The notes beneath the pieces are model-generated. The model was not told the DNA's origin. It saw only the letters and a program-made list of their open reading frames with translations, and did not search any database. From Aspidiotus rigidus (Eukaryota; Arthropoda; Insecta; Hemiptera; Diaspididae): a stretch of DNA of 64,000 nt. Position 1 is the first letter of the stretch; the number at the start of each line of letters is the position of its first letter. The DNA lies in contig JAVHKY010000037.1 in NCBI GenBank assembly GCA_035079385.1, positions 930,001 to 994,000 on the forward strand. Direction: 5' to 3'. Both the position numbers and the translations under genes were made by a program. Positions 1-16,325 of the stretch are shown here, one piece after another.

Positions 1-2282
1 TTGTTGCAGTTTCCGCCGGAGTTTCCTCGTTAACGTCTCTACAAGGTAAAGTAAAATTATTTAAAATCATCAACTCAATTTACCATAATCCACGATCATC
101 AAAAAAAAAAAACACTTGAACAGAATGAAAATCTCTAATTTCCGATTAAAATTGTCGATGATACTTTCAGACAAAACGCACAACAGAGCATTATGAATAA
201 TTTGTTCCGAGTAACCTGCAGAACAGTTTGTTATTCAGGAAGTTGTACAAAACTCTGCAGGGTGTGCTGTTTTGAGAAGGAATTTTGGAAGATTCAATGG
301 AAAACGGTACACGAAACATTCAGAAATGGTCAAATGAAAATGAACGAAAAGAAATCCACGAACCGTACACGCAAGGAAGTTTTCTTTTCGATGCCCAGAA
401 AAAGAGGTTTCGTGCTTACCTTGTGGACGGATCAACGTCCATAGATTCGACTTTGATTTCTTCCTTTTTAACATCTTTTTTCTCCACTTTTTTCTCAGCG
501 TTGGCTTGCTTATTAGCCTGATTAGACTTTCTATTCTTGCGATCACCGAAACGCTTATTCTGAGTCCGGAATTAGCAACGTGATATCAATAAGAAAAGAA
601 TAAACAAACAAGCGCAAAATGAGGAATATGTGCGACACATAGAAAAAAATGTTTAATGCACGACTGAAATAATAAAGAAAATATTAACACCGGCTGAGAT
701 TTATCCAAAGAAACATATGGACGCAACGTCAATGACGAAATAACCATTGTTCAAACACGTAAACATTTTTCGTTTGTCGAAAGTGTTATTAAAAACAAAG
801 ATTCTTTAGACATTCAGCCATAATTTGTCAATCGGCCGATTCTTCTTGAAAATTTGAATTCTTATCGAAAATATGAAGACGTACGATATTGAATCGATTT
901 TGATGTAGACAATACAGAAATAATCTGAACGTTGCACAAGGAGGATTCTAAACTTGAAAACTAAGATTCTTTAGACATTCAGCCATAATTTGTCTATCGG
1001 CCGATTCTTTTTGAAAATTTGAATTCTCATCGAAAATATGAAGACTTACGATAATGAATCGATTTTAATGTAGACAATACAGAAATAATCTGAACGTTGC
1101 GCAAGGAGAATTCTAAGTAAACTTGAAATCAGAAACGAAGATCAATAACTAGATCAAACGATATATAACGTGTAAGATTAACCATTGACAATGAATACCG
1201 AGAACGAACTGAAAATTCTTAGCAATTACGGTAACCAATCTCAACGATTCCCAACTACAAAAAACGTTTTCGAGCGAATACGACGTATTAGGTTGAATGT
1301 CTAACAATAAATTACAAAAAAGAATACCCCAGTAAAACAATACCAATGTGTACAATAGAGGACACATTAAAATAAGATTGAAAGATGCCCAGAGAACAGG
1401 GCGAAAAGTCAATACGAGAACTGTTCGAATATGAGTATAATGCAGATTCTCTAAATGGAATCGCAAGGTAATTCATTTTGGTAATTTTCTTGAAGTCTGA
1501 AAGAATAAAATATTCGAAACATACCTTGAAATCTCCTTTCCTGTAATTCTTTTGTACTTTGTCAAGATTTTGACGTCCGAAATTGAAACGATCACGACTG
1601 AAATTATTCGCCGATCCACCAAATGACGTGAGCGAAGATGGAGCAGAATGGTTCAAACTCAACAGAGACGGAGGCTAGAACATGAATTCGGGAGTATTTG
1701 AATCCGGTCTTATACGTGAGAAACCGTTCTAAAATCAAGAGCAATCATGCTTTTGAACGGTGATCGTCAACAATTAATACTCGAGACAACTTTTTTTCCC
1801 CCTCTCTCCATAATTGGCCGGAGAGTAAATGTTAAAGAAAGGAAACATCGATACGGAAAATGATGAATGGACTTCCAAATTTAGAGAAATTAATGATGTA
1901 AAGGAAACCATTGTGAAATCTTTCGAACGAGAAATTATGACGATCAAAGAACATAAACGATGTATTGGTAGATTATACTTACATTGGCCGGCAATTTATT
2001 CAACTGGGAGCCGGGCTTCAACAAATTATTCAATAAAGTGCTGGCTAGTGCCAACTGGGCCTGTTGATCAGATGCTAAGTTTCTTCCCATGCCGCCGACT
2101 GAATTATTCGAAGCATTCTGCGACAGCCAAGGATTAACTTGACTCGCTAATCCGCCACCAAAATTACCTCTGTTTCCACCAGATCGATTCATATTGCCCA
2201 TGTTGTTCTGTTTTCGGCCCATGGACCCCATGAAACGTCCCATCGCATTATTCATATTACCGGAATTGTTACGACGCGGCAT
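1..2282 (-). CDS. N-terminal part of a Gly/Asn/Met-rich, basic, probably RNA-associated protein (runs off the left edge)
   Basis: Four exons read on the minus strand: 2282-1983 (ATG, 100 codons), 1674-1525, 559-420 and 38-1. Donors are GTAAGT, GTATGT and GTAAGC, each acceptor ends in AG, and phases 0, 0 and 2 keep one open frame. The first exon is rich in Met, Asn, Gly and Arg (MPRRNNSGNMNN at the start, then MGRKQNN and GGNRGNFGGG) and ends in a short helical stretch (ALASTLLNNLL). The next two exons are basic (NFGRQNLDKVQKNYRKG, then KNRKSNQANKQ), followed by alternating Lys/Glu runs and an acidic segment (VESMDVDPSTR). No catalytic domain is visible; any zinc fingers would lie outside the window. 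The composition resembles insect nuclear RNA-binding zinc-finger proteins such as the ecdysone-puff protein Pep, but I cannot confirm that. The exon structure is much firmer than the family name. Confidence 0.6.
799..1130. repeat. Two-copy tandem duplication (~164-bp period) inside an intron
   Basis: Copy 1 begins at 799 and copy 2 at 963, both opening with AAGATTCTTTAGACATTCAG. They stay about 90 percent alike through the GGCCGATTCTT, ATCGAAAATATGAAGAC and GTAGACAATACAGAAATAAT stretches. The pair lies in the 560-1524 intron of the gene to its left. No coding potential is seen, and a recent local duplication is the simplest explanation. Confidence 0.85.
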
Positions 2283-3610
2283 TTTGGAAACTGGAATTTA
2301 ACAACGTGAAGTAAAAGATTACCATAATTTTTGAGTGACACAATGGTAGAATACATTACACCGAAGACTGTGAAGTGAGAAAGTTTACGAAACGAGGCGA
2401 AAGCGAGTTGAATAGACATACGAGTAATAAGTTTCTCACTTCACGTTCTAATTTGTATGTTGTTCTACTACAAACAGGGCTGTCAAGAATGACTAAAAAT
2501 ATGTGAAGCGCACATGCCAACCATGTTGCATACGGTAAAGTTTTAAAGTTGAAGTGTGCGACCCAAATTATCGTAATGAGCGAAGAAATGACATTACTTT
2601 GGTAGCTGGATGAAAGCGGCGCTACAAACGACAAGCTTGATTTGCGATGCACTTGTTAGAGACGAGTGATGAAAGATTATGGATGAATTGAAGAGATAAT
2701 TAAATAATATAATTAATTACGGGAATTTCAATTACGTCGACAACGAGAAAATTCAAAATGGTGTCAGACCACTGATTCTAAAAATTCTGTTTGTCGTTCA
2801 ATAACGTTATATGAAACAAAATAATGAACAAACACAGAGAAAATTATATAGACAGCGGTGGCATAGGTTGCCACATGGTAGCGTGGCCCTCTTCGTTTAT
2901 ACCGCACGCATTATCTTCCTGGCCCACCGTACCTGTTCTCGACATGCCGGCTCTTGTGCGTTGCGACTATGTTGCGACGAACCCACGTGTTAGGTGTGTG
3001 GTGGCCAAGGGGTACCAATGCTATAACGATTGCGATTTTTTTCCCCAAAGAAAATCACGATGCGCAGGTTCTAATATGAAAATTTTCATTTCTTAAGAAT
3101 AGATAAGACCACTCAAATTTGATTACCGAGATGATTTATGACAGAATGAGATTACAGAGCCAAGCATACTCCCGAGCGTGATGATAAAATTCACGAATTC
3201 ATAAAAGTTACTGATCGGAATAGTAAAATTTTAATTGTGATTTCAATGGAAGATGAGAGCAGTTTTATTTAACTTTCACTGAATTAAGTGAAATATACGT
3301 ATTTTCGACTCTACAGATATTTATCCTTATAAAAGAGAGCAGGTGTGTAGTACTACAGATGTACATACGGTCTTCATTTATTCAACAATTATGGGTTTTA
3401 CCCGTCGATAAAGTCGAATTTCGTCTATGTATTAAATTCCTTATCGTCCTAGTAGCCGTTGCGTCGGTATTACCCTAATACTACTCAGTAAGTACTCATT
3501 CATGTTTCCTCTTGATATCAAACAATGGATAACCTTTTACCTAGAATCCTGAGAAAGTGAGAAGAAAACGCGAATTATGATTACAAAATTATACCTACCT
3601 ACCCACTGAA
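2283..3610. other. Intergenic spacer between the first gene and the LINE copy
   Basis: This should hold the 5' leader and promoter of the minus-strand gene that starts at 2282. Short open frames on both strands here (around 2356-2652 and 2811-3096) show no recognisable domain, splice logic or biased composition, so I read them as chance. No tRNA, rRNA or clear repeat was seen. Confidence 0.5.
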
Positions 3611-3795
3611 TTTTTTTTTTTTTTTTTTTTATACACCCTTTATCACGAAAATGATAAAAAAAATAAACAAATAAACAAAATAAAAAATAAAGATAAAAAT
3701 AAAAAGAGAAACATTACAAAACAAGGAAGAGAAAAACAAAATTACAGAAATTTAGAAGGAAAAAAAATACAAAAATACAAAATAATGATACTAAA

Positions 3796-3835
<40 letters not shown>

Positions 3836-3913
3836 AAATAAAAATAAACAGGGTGTTGGAGGATGGCAACTAGGCCTTACCTCGTTTAACAAATTTGTTA
3901 TGAATTATGTAAG

Positions 3914-4917
3914 TCAATTAATTGTGATGGATTCCGGAAGATGTTTAAGGAAATGAAAGATATGAGGGAAAAGGGATAATTCTTCGGATGAGAGAAGGTC
4001 AATAGCTCGGAGAGGGGTTGGAAAATTTAAATTCATACATTCTGAATAGAGTTTTTGTCTTAAATTTGGTAATTCTGAGCATTCAAAAAAGTAGTGGTTG
4101 ATGTTGGCTTTTAAAGGGTTATCTGGATAGAAGAAGCATGCGTCAAATTCTATGAGATTTATGCGTTTGAGGTGGACAGGGAGACGATTGTGTCCGAAGC
4201 GAAGACGGCTGATTTTGACAATGAGAGAACGAGAGATGTCGTAAAATTTCTGAAACCAAGGAGATGTCGGAAGAAAGGGTTGCACAAGTAAATAGTGAGA
4301 ATTTTGATTGTTAAATGAATTTGAATAATTTAGAGACCAGTCATCCCGTGTGGAGCGTTTAGTGAGCGAATACAATTCTGACATGGGAAGAAGGTTTGAT
4401 GAGACCTGAGATAGGCGTGCTAATTTAGCTTTCTCGTCTGTAATTTCATTGTTAGTAATCCCCGCATGTGCGGGGATCCAGAGGAAATGAATTTTGATGG
4501 GGGAGAGAGAATGGATTAAGGATATAATTGATAGAGCTAAGGATGGATTTATGCGAAAAGGAACGGAAGAAAGAGATTGAAGAGCGGAGAGAGAATCAGA
4601 AATTATTAGAAAATGTCCCATTTGGAAGTTTTGTTTGATATAATAAAGAGCTTGGAAAATGGCCATCTGTTCTGCATGAAAAATGGATGAGAAAGGTGGT
4701 AATGCAAGAGAGCAACGAAAAAGCATTGAAGGGATCCAGAAGGCCATACCGACGCCTTCATGGTCCTTAGAGCAGTCTGTAAAAATCTGCGTATGTAGAG
4801 GAAAGTGTTGTTGGATGTACGATTCAAAAAGTTCTTGAGAAGTGAAGTTCGGATTTTTGGGAAGTTTGTTTAAAAAGTTCCTGATTTGAGGAGGACGAGA
4901 GGTGGTAGGATGGAATA
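3914..4917 (-). pseudogene. RNase H domain and C-terminus of the LINE
   Basis: The frame opens near 4917 and reads through IFTDCSKDHEGVGMAFW (first catalytic Asp), FHAEQMAIFQAL (Glu), IISDSLSALQSL (second Asp) and WIPAHAGITNNEITDEKAK (His and last Asp). All RNase H catalytic positions are therefore present. The C-terminal tail contains FGHNRLPVHLKRI and a degraded C..C..H..C-like stretch (FDACFFYPDN, HYFFECSELP). It is one frame away from the upstream reverse transcriptase, so a frameshift separates the two. RNase H would remove the RNA template during reverse transcription. Confidence 0.85.
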
Positions 4918-4991
4918 TTAATTATGATGTTCTGACACCGAAAGATAATGATAGCTCTTTTGCACATTAGAGGAAGTCGCCAAAAGACAAA

Positions 4992-5864
4992 TCACCAATG
5001 GTGAAGGAGGTATGAGATATTCTCAATGAGTATTGAATTATGATATGTGATACAACGGATTAAAAATCTGTCAGTTAGATAGTTTCGACGATAATGAAGA
5101 GGCATTATACCAGTTTCTGCGCAGAGTGCTGGAATGGGAGTGGAGTTTAGGGCTCCTATTATGAGACGAATACATTTGTTTTGAAAGGTCTCAAGTTTGT
5201 TCAGATGAATTTTGCTAGCGGAACCGTAAAGTGTAGAGCCATAGTCTAGTTCAGAGCGGATTATTGCCTTATAGAATAGTGTTAATATTACTGGGTCACC
5301 ACCCCAACTAGTAGGAGATAGCATTTTTAGGAGGTTTATATAGGGGCCAGCTTTTGAAATGAGCTTGGAAACATGACGATTCCAAAGTAATTTGGGGTCA
5401 AGAGAAATACCAAGATATTCCATGGTCGACACTATAGGAAGTGGGTCATTGTAAATAGTTAGTATTGCATTTGTAGGGTTATAGGACTTAAGAGAGAAAA
5501 CCATCGTAGCTGATTTAGCAGAAGAGAAGCTAAGATTCAGCTTTTTTGCGTTAGCTGCAATTTGATTAATAGCACATTGAGTTCGGTTGGCCGCGAGCGA
5601 AAGGTTTTTGTTAGCTGAGAAGAGGACTATGTCGTCAGCAATAAAAACGGATTTGACTTCGGCTTTGTTTGGTATGAGAGATAACGCATAGATATTAAAG
5701 AGTGTTGGAGATAATGGAAATCCTTGAGGAAGGCCAAGGAATGAGTTCTGCTGTGAGACTCCGTTGGGAGAGTAATGAAAAGTGAGACGGTTAATGAAAA
5801 GGAGATTGATGAAGCCTTGTAAATTATTTGTCCAAAAAAAAAAAACTGTGGTACGTGTTAGCAA
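4992..5864 (-). pseudogene. Reverse transcriptase fragment of the LINE
   Basis: The 290-codon open stretch carries the LPQGFPLSPTLFN block (usual form PQGSPLSP) and the metal-binding box as FIADDIVLFS, where YADD is usual. Then come MEYLGISLDPKLLWNRHV and the thumb-like ELDYGSTLYG and LETFQNKCIRLIIGA segments typical of insect LINEs. It ends in TGA directly after LLHHW, although the same frame stays open for some distance beyond, so the stop is probably a mutation. The N-terminal third of the domain is missing because of 5' truncation. Confidence 0.85.
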
Positions 5865-6017
5865 CGCAAGGTATATCTAGTTTACCAATAGCTGAGATTT
5901 GGCTCACATGAGTCTCTAATCCCTAGTGATACAAAATGAAACTATTTTCGGTGTCGTAAAGGAGCAGATTCAAGATAAAGATAATTTTATTCGTGCAAGG
6001 ATATTATATATGTATTA

Positions 6018-6138
6018 GATATTGTTTCATAAAACGGTTTTTCCTGCACATATTTGTAAACTTATACGAAACGTTCACAAGTTTCGTATAAGTTTACAAA
6101 TATGTGCAAGAAAAGCCGTTTTATTAAACAATAATATC
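6018..6138. repeat. Near-perfect foldback palindrome (~121 bp)
   Basis: Arms of about 55 bp meet at an 8-base loop: GATATTGTTTCATAAAACGG on the left matches the reverse complement of CCGTTTTATTAAACAATA on the right, and CTTATACGAAAC pairs with GTTTCGTATAAG at the centre. No frame or tRNA-like box is present. A small MITE or recent inverted duplication is likely. Confidence 0.85.
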
Positions 6139-6743
6139 TACATTCAAGATATTTCAAGCACTTTTAGAAGCAGAAATAAATATTTCTGATAGGTAGGTAC
6201 TCTGAATTGATACAAAGAAATTGGTAATTGTCATCTGGTACTGAGAGTCTATTACGCTAAGTTCATGGGCCGGAAGTTTTTTTTTTCTTCCCCAGTTGCG
6301 TAATGAACAATATTTTAAATTAAGCGCGAAAAGTACAAGAATTTGGTCCGTTGTTGTACTCGTAGAAGGTGTACCGGTAGTCCCAATGTTTGTTCCGTTG
6401 AACTCCAGATAATCGCACTCCGCATCTGGTCCCAGATCGGCAAACCACTACCCACAACAGGTGCAATATTTCCCAGAATTTTGATGAGATTATTTCTGTT
6501 TCTGGTGCAATTTGAACCGTATGATACAATTCATTCTGAGAAGTGCCTGAATCTAATCTGCTACAGACAGTCCACCTGCAAACAAAGTAGAAACTGCAAC
6601 AGAAAGTCATTCTGATATCAGTCACCTACGAAAATAGTTTTAACAGAGGACCTGTTTTATCGGGAGGGAGGGGGGGGGGACATCCGCCGTCCGTTGGCCG
6701 GCAAAGCTCGGAACTCGAAAATTTTCAACGTCCCCTCTATCAT

Positions 6744-7254
6744 ACACCGGGTGGACCAGAAAGACGTTACCAGTCAAATGCGAGTTTGCGCTAAATTCAC
6801 TCCAGCGCAAAAACGCAAAACGTTAGACGTATATACTTCAAATCTACAAAATTTGTATCTCAATTTTATCTTCAATTTGCGTCCCTACTCAACTTTCTAC
6901 AACTCTCCTGAGTCGAGTTATGGACCAAAGTGTGCCAAAAATTGAACAATTGCCAAAATTCTCAAAAATTAAAAATCGTTTGAACTTCCATATTTTCCTT
7001 GATTTGAAGGTGAAATTTAACGTTGATTCCAAAAAAAATATCTAAATAACCCTACGAAGCTTAAAAGTGGGGGAATTTTCAATTATTCATTTCGGAAATC
7101 TTGGCAAAATCGTCAATTTTTGGTACATTTTGGTCCATAACTCGGCTGCAAATTGGAGATAAAATTGAGATACAAATTTTGTAGATTTGAAGTAGAGCAG
7201 ATCTAGTGCAAACTCCCATTTAACTGGTAACATCTTTCTGGTCCACCCGGTATA
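6744..7254. mobile_element. TA-flanked foldback MITE, family F1 copy 1
   Basis: The left end reads ACCGGGTGGACCAGAAAGAC and the right end CTTTCTGGTCCACCCGGT, followed by long imperfect inverted arms that share AAATTTGTATCTCAATTTTATC and its complement. The flanks rejoin into the interspersed repeat CTATCATATAGCTTGGAGG once the element and one TA are removed, so the target was a TA dinucleotide, as for Tc1/mariner-type elements. No transposase is encoded. Related copies lie at 18280-18732 and 25300-25858. Confidence 0.8.
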
Positions 7255-7560
7255 GCTTGGAGGGTGGGGCCTGTGACGTCACAATTTGATGACGTTATAG
7301 GTCAGCATTGTGACGTCACAATCTGATAACGTCATAGAACAGGTTTTTTTCCGAAGTCACTCTCCTATCATATATAGGTTGGAGGCGGGGCCTGTGACGT
7401 CACAGTTTGATGACTTCATAGGACAGCCCTTTGATGTCACAACCTACATTTTTCAGATCCCACGTGCCTCATAAAACATGTTTTTCCAAGTCCCCCTCTT
7501 GTCATATATTTATGAGTCCCCCTTCTATCGCATATATAGCTTAGAGGTCGAAAATTTTCA
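7255..7560. repeat. Cluster of ~45-bp interspersed repeat units with TGACGTCA boxes
   Basis: Two decayed units of the CTCCTATCATATATAG...GGTCGAAAATTTTC repeat occur here, interleaved with repeated CCTGTGACGTCACA(A/G)TTTGATGAC stretches near 7272, 7311 and 7396. The TGACGTCA octamer equals the CRE core, but its repetition comes with the repeat unit, so a regulatory role is not implied. Confidence 0.6.
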
Positions 7561-8709
7561 AAGAAAAATAAATAAACTTGGAGTAGGAACATTTGCCCGC
7601 ATCAAGTTAATGCTGGGCTTTTTCTCAGTTTCTCTTATTCCTAAATCATTTTCATGATTTCCCTTCAAATTCGTGCACTAGTGTGCGCGTAGTCAAATAA
7701 AAATAATAACTGTAACCATGACCGCCATGACCAAAAGGGAAATTGAAATCGTCGGACCTATTTTTCTTAACCATACAGGTTAATACCTAATCTATCGGTT
7801 CTCATCGAAATATATTACTAAAAAAGACTTAAGACATTGAATTCTGGTTAGTGCAGATCTTGCAACTTCGATTTCATACAAGTTGTTAAAGAATCCAGGT
7901 GTAAAATGCGCACCACAATTTCACTTTTCATAATATACAAAACAAATAGACTGTCTTGAAATTTATTGTTTGGAGAATTGAGCCGAAGTGGCTGCCAAAA
8001 TATTTTGCAGTGGGATGACTTTAATCCACGTTGCAACTCTCCATCAATCATTGAAAAGGTATAGTAGACGTCGCCCGACAACTTCCAATCAGAGAATCTG
8101 AGAAAATATACGTAATTTACTTCATCTACAGAAATGATTGAAATTGCTTTTCCCAGTATCAGATGTATTTTTCTAGTTCTTGCCTCACATACAACTGCTT
8201 AATGTAAATATTATACAAAAACTGAGTTGTATTAACGCATAGTGAATGACCAAATATCAAAAAATTATTGTAAAAAATGAAGAAAAATATAAAAAAATTA
8301 TGTAAAAAAAAAATTAGAGTGAAAAATTATTTTAGGAAGTACAGAATGTTTACAATATTACGATAAAGATGTACGAGTATAGAAAAATTCAAACATATAT
8401 CTGTTTTTCGTCACGCCCGGAGATGAGACGCACAAAAAAAAAAAAAAAAAAAACAAACAAACAAACAATATATAAAGAAATGACAGACACCTTTCTCGAT
8501 CAGTATCGATATGTAATCTGTATAAAAGGGAAAAAGAATAACGGGCAAACTAATATTTTTAAGCAAATTCAGTCAATGAAAAATAGCCATCCTTGATTTT
8601 TAAAGATTATTTCTTTTACATAGCCGAGAATAAACGGGGTGACGAAAACATAATTCAACGATATACAGAGAAGTTTGAAATGCTTCCTCTGCATTCATAT
8701 CGTCATTCT
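7561..8709. other. Spacer 3' of the poly(A)-binding protein gene
   Basis: AT-rich DNA expected to hold the PABP 3' UTR on the minus strand, with A-runs at 8434-8451 followed by AAAC repeats. A minus-strand frame at 7848-8094 has an AG acceptor in front of it but no recognisable domain, so it is not called as a gene. Confidence 0.4.
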
Positions 8710-13375
<4,666 letters not shown>

Positions 13376-13477
13376 CTAGTAGTATTGTTGAGAGGCTAAG
13401 ATGGACCACGTTGCAGGATGCACGAGAACTCTTAATAATAATTACACACAAATCACCAACGGTAACAACACTACAGA

Positions 13478-13556
13478 TTTTTTTTTGTACAAATGTTGAG
13501 GTTTTGCAATTTTTTTGGGAGTTTTTTTAGTTTTTATGATTTTTTTTTTGGGTAAT
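13478..13556 (-). promoter_or_regulatory. A-rich tract in the presumed 5' leader of the PABP gene
   Basis: Read on the minus strand, about 160-240 nt upstream of the PABP start codon lies a series of oligo(A) runs of 7-10 A broken by short spacers; on the plus strand they show as repeated T runs. PABPC mRNAs in animals are known to carry A-rich leader elements that PABP itself binds to repress translation. Position and composition fit that element. The transcription start is not known here, so its presence in the mRNA is inferred. Confidence 0.5.
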
Positions 13557-13559
13557 TTT

Positions 13560-16190
13560 AAGAAGTTTTCTACAACGTACAAAGCGCGGAGGCGCAAACG
13601 TTGTGCTTAAGATTACTTATTTTGCACTGGGTCAGTAACTCGTGTCTTTTGCGTCGTTCCCAAGGATGTTTCGAAATTCAGGTGGAGCACGCCAAGGTAC
13701 GCTGAAGGTCATGACTACGTCATGACGAAAAACGTTTTAACTAATGAAATTGCTTCATGCCTCTATTACTACTATAATACAATACAACGCAACGTGCGGG
13801 TGGTGCATCATGTAGTTTTATTTATATATCTATTCAAAGTTCTAGAAAGTATTTTGCATCGTTGAAAACGTAATTCTTGTCATGGCCCATAGATAACCGA
13901 TGCTATGAATACCTTCGTACCAAATAAGTAAATCATTCTACAATAGTGTGCTGAGACTTCTTCGCATTTTGGTGGCTGGGACAAGCCATACAAGCCATAT
14001 TCCAATAGAGGAAAAGTCTTGATCAAGTATACTCTTACAAATTCTACAGCAGCCTTTGAATTAGCCAGCCTAAAATAGTAACCGTTGGTATCGTCGTATA
14101 GAATATATTAATCGTGGGCAATTCAAGATATCTTATTTTGAGAGAAAAAATGTGACAACGATTTACAATAATAATTTTAGGTCCTCTTATCAAAGGTGGA
14201 CGAAGAGTCCCATAGCAGCCGCAGGGTTGTAACTATTTCTTGCGTCATCTGGAAAGCTGGAAAAATTGAGAAAGAGGAGAAAATATCTACGTCTAAAATC
14301 TGATTTCACTGGCGTCACCTTGAACTACCTTCTGGTTACGGCCCTGATGGAATGGAAGACATGGGGGGATAAACCATTTTCAGATACATTTTCATTAGGG
14401 TGTATAAAATAGGTTTACTGGTAGTCCAAAACAAGTGTTTGTAGATTTGATGCACATAGAGGGTAATTTTAATTCATTATAAAGAAAAATAAAAGAAAAG
14501 AAAAGAAAAGAGAGGGAGAGAGAGAGAAACTTTGCTTGTTTTTCAGGCACAAAGTTCGTGGAAAATCAGGAATGAGAATTGAGTAGGTACCAAATATTAA
14601 GTCTTCCATATATTATACTTATGCCAGGTTGTACATTTACACAATTTGCTGTCAATTGTACGGTTCAACTTCCTTTTTTTGGTGCATCGGTTGATAATGA
14701 CCGTTGATGGAAAACAATTACCGGTATTTCTGATGCCGTCAAAGTACTTACTGAGTAAGTGCAAATTTGCAAGCAAAATAATTTGTTCATTTCTTTATTT
14801 TATTGAATTGAAGTATAAGGCATGAATTATATACACATATTTAGTGTAAACAACACATTACTTAATGATAATCATTTTCTATTTGTCTCTCTCTATTTTT
14901 TTTATGATGCTTAACAAAGGCCAAAAATACGGTCCAAAATAAGCTGCACATTCCAATAAACGGAATTCGGTTGCGTTCCGGAATTATCAAGTAATTCACT
15001 ATCTGTATGATTGGCCAGATCGAAGCAGAAATCTAGTCAACAAAAATCAAGTTTATTGCAAGCTTAAAAAAACAAACAAAAATTTTTAGGCTGCCTGGCA
15101 CTAGTGATCTCTACATGCCGTCATGTACTGTACACAAAGACCGTACATCATTGTACTGGTCCTCATGAGTTTTCCCTCTGTAGGACCGATGCGATGACGT
15201 CATCGTCCGTGATGAAGGCCGTCCTCGTCTACTTAATAATTTTTTTTCAACTCTAAATTAAGTTGAAGTCATTTATGTCGGCAAGCTATGATGACGTCAC
15301 ACGTCCTTCTCTCGCCAATTTTTCTACGTCTTTCAAAAAGATTTAAGTCAAGAACCATAGCCCGGTGACGTACTCTCTCTTCTACGGGACTAATGATGCC
15401 ATCAAAGCCTAATAAGCTCAATTAAGATTCGAAGCTTGCAATTTTTGATAAGAACCCAGCTGTTTTATGGGGGGGGGGGGAATCTGCTGCTGTCCGTTGT
15501 TTAGCGTTTTTGGAACTTGAAAAAACGTCAATTGCTGTTGAGCTGCATACAGGGAGTGGATCAATAAATTATTATTACGAGGGTACGAGAGAATGAGATA
15601 GGGGAAAGAAGTTTTGTATTTAAAAGTATAGGTACTCTTCTCTGCCGCCTGCATACTTGATTGGAGTATCGAGAAATATTAAGGTTAAAGACTCACGAAA
15701 GTTGCGTGCCATTATGCGTGTAGAAATAAAGAGAGAACTTACCTATTGCTCTCTCTCTTTATTTCTGAATACCTACCTGCACATAACTTTCGTGGGTATT
15801 TAACCTTGATGAATGAGGCTTCTAGTGCCAATCTTATATATCTTGTATCAAAGAATATTCCAAAAGTATAGTCCTTTAAATTACAAATTAATTGTGTCTG
15901 GAAAGTATTATCTTAGTAGAAATAGAACCTTGGAGATACATTTCATTTTCTTTGACTTTTTTGAATGACTTGTATTCCCCGTATTTCGTCGTTTAGTATT
16001 CATTTAATCTCTTCTTATAAATCGAACGTCCTGCCGTGGCAGCGTATCATTTGTCTGGTATCCGTGTCCAATGCTCATACATTTTTAATGAGAGGTGTCA
16101 AAAAAGTCTCAATCTTTAAAGCAGCTTCGATATAGTTTTTTAGAGGAATCACAATCCTTTCACATTTGTGTAGTCCTAAAGGGATGACAG
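13560..16190. other. Intergenic spacer between the PABP promoter and the Mpv17-like gene
   Basis: AT-rich, with an AAAAG/GAGA microsatellite around 14489-14530, a poly(G) run near 15469-15480 and one foldback at 15681-15808. Short open frames such as 15418-15654 (minus) run through the G-run and the adjacent PPPP-coding stretch and look accidental. No gene was recognised. Confidence 0.5.
15681..15808. repeat. Imperfect foldback element (~128 bp)
   Basis: AAGGTTAAAGACTCACGAAAG on the left pairs with CTTTCGTGGGTATTTAACCTT on the right, and GAAATAAAGAGAGA pairs with TCTCTCTTTATTTC across a short loop. The arms contain a few mismatches. It is non-coding and resembles a MITE remnant. Confidence 0.8.
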
Positions 16191-16325
16191 ACAAGTGGGC
16201 AAAATAATGATAGACATTTGTCAAAGTTTGTGCACAGCAGCGGGGTCATAAAAGTTGATAATGTGTACATTCTCTTTACCCATACTATATAAGTCTTAGT
16301 AAGCCTACGATAAATTGTTCCTTAC

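Larger units (their letters stand above)
3611..5865 (-). mobile_element. 5'-truncated, inactive non-LTR retrotransposon (I/LOA-like, RT plus RNase H)
   Basis: On the minus strand a reverse transcriptase fragment is followed by an RNase H domain, an A-rich 3' region with AATA repeats, and a poly(A) tail seen as 20 T at 3611-3630. The 5' end lies near 5865, where the reverse transcriptase starts abruptly in its central region; the endonuclease, ORF1 and early palm motifs are absent. A C-terminal RNase H is known in the I, R1, LOA and Tad groups, so an I/LOA-like origin is inferred. A stop codon at 4989-4991 and a frame change near 4920 show that this copy is dead. Confidence 0.85.

Noticed and set aside
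2356..2652. 98-codon minus-strand frame
   Set aside because: Hydrophobic random-looking sequence upstream of the first gene, no splice partner.
6320..6575. Minus-strand exon-like frame with a TTTGTTTGCAG acceptor
   Set aside because: Competing frames look equally open and no family is recognised; probably chance or a decayed fragment.
7848..8094. Minus-strand frame of 82 codons with an AG acceptor in front
   Set aside because: No domain, no partner exon and ordinary base composition; not enough to call a gene.
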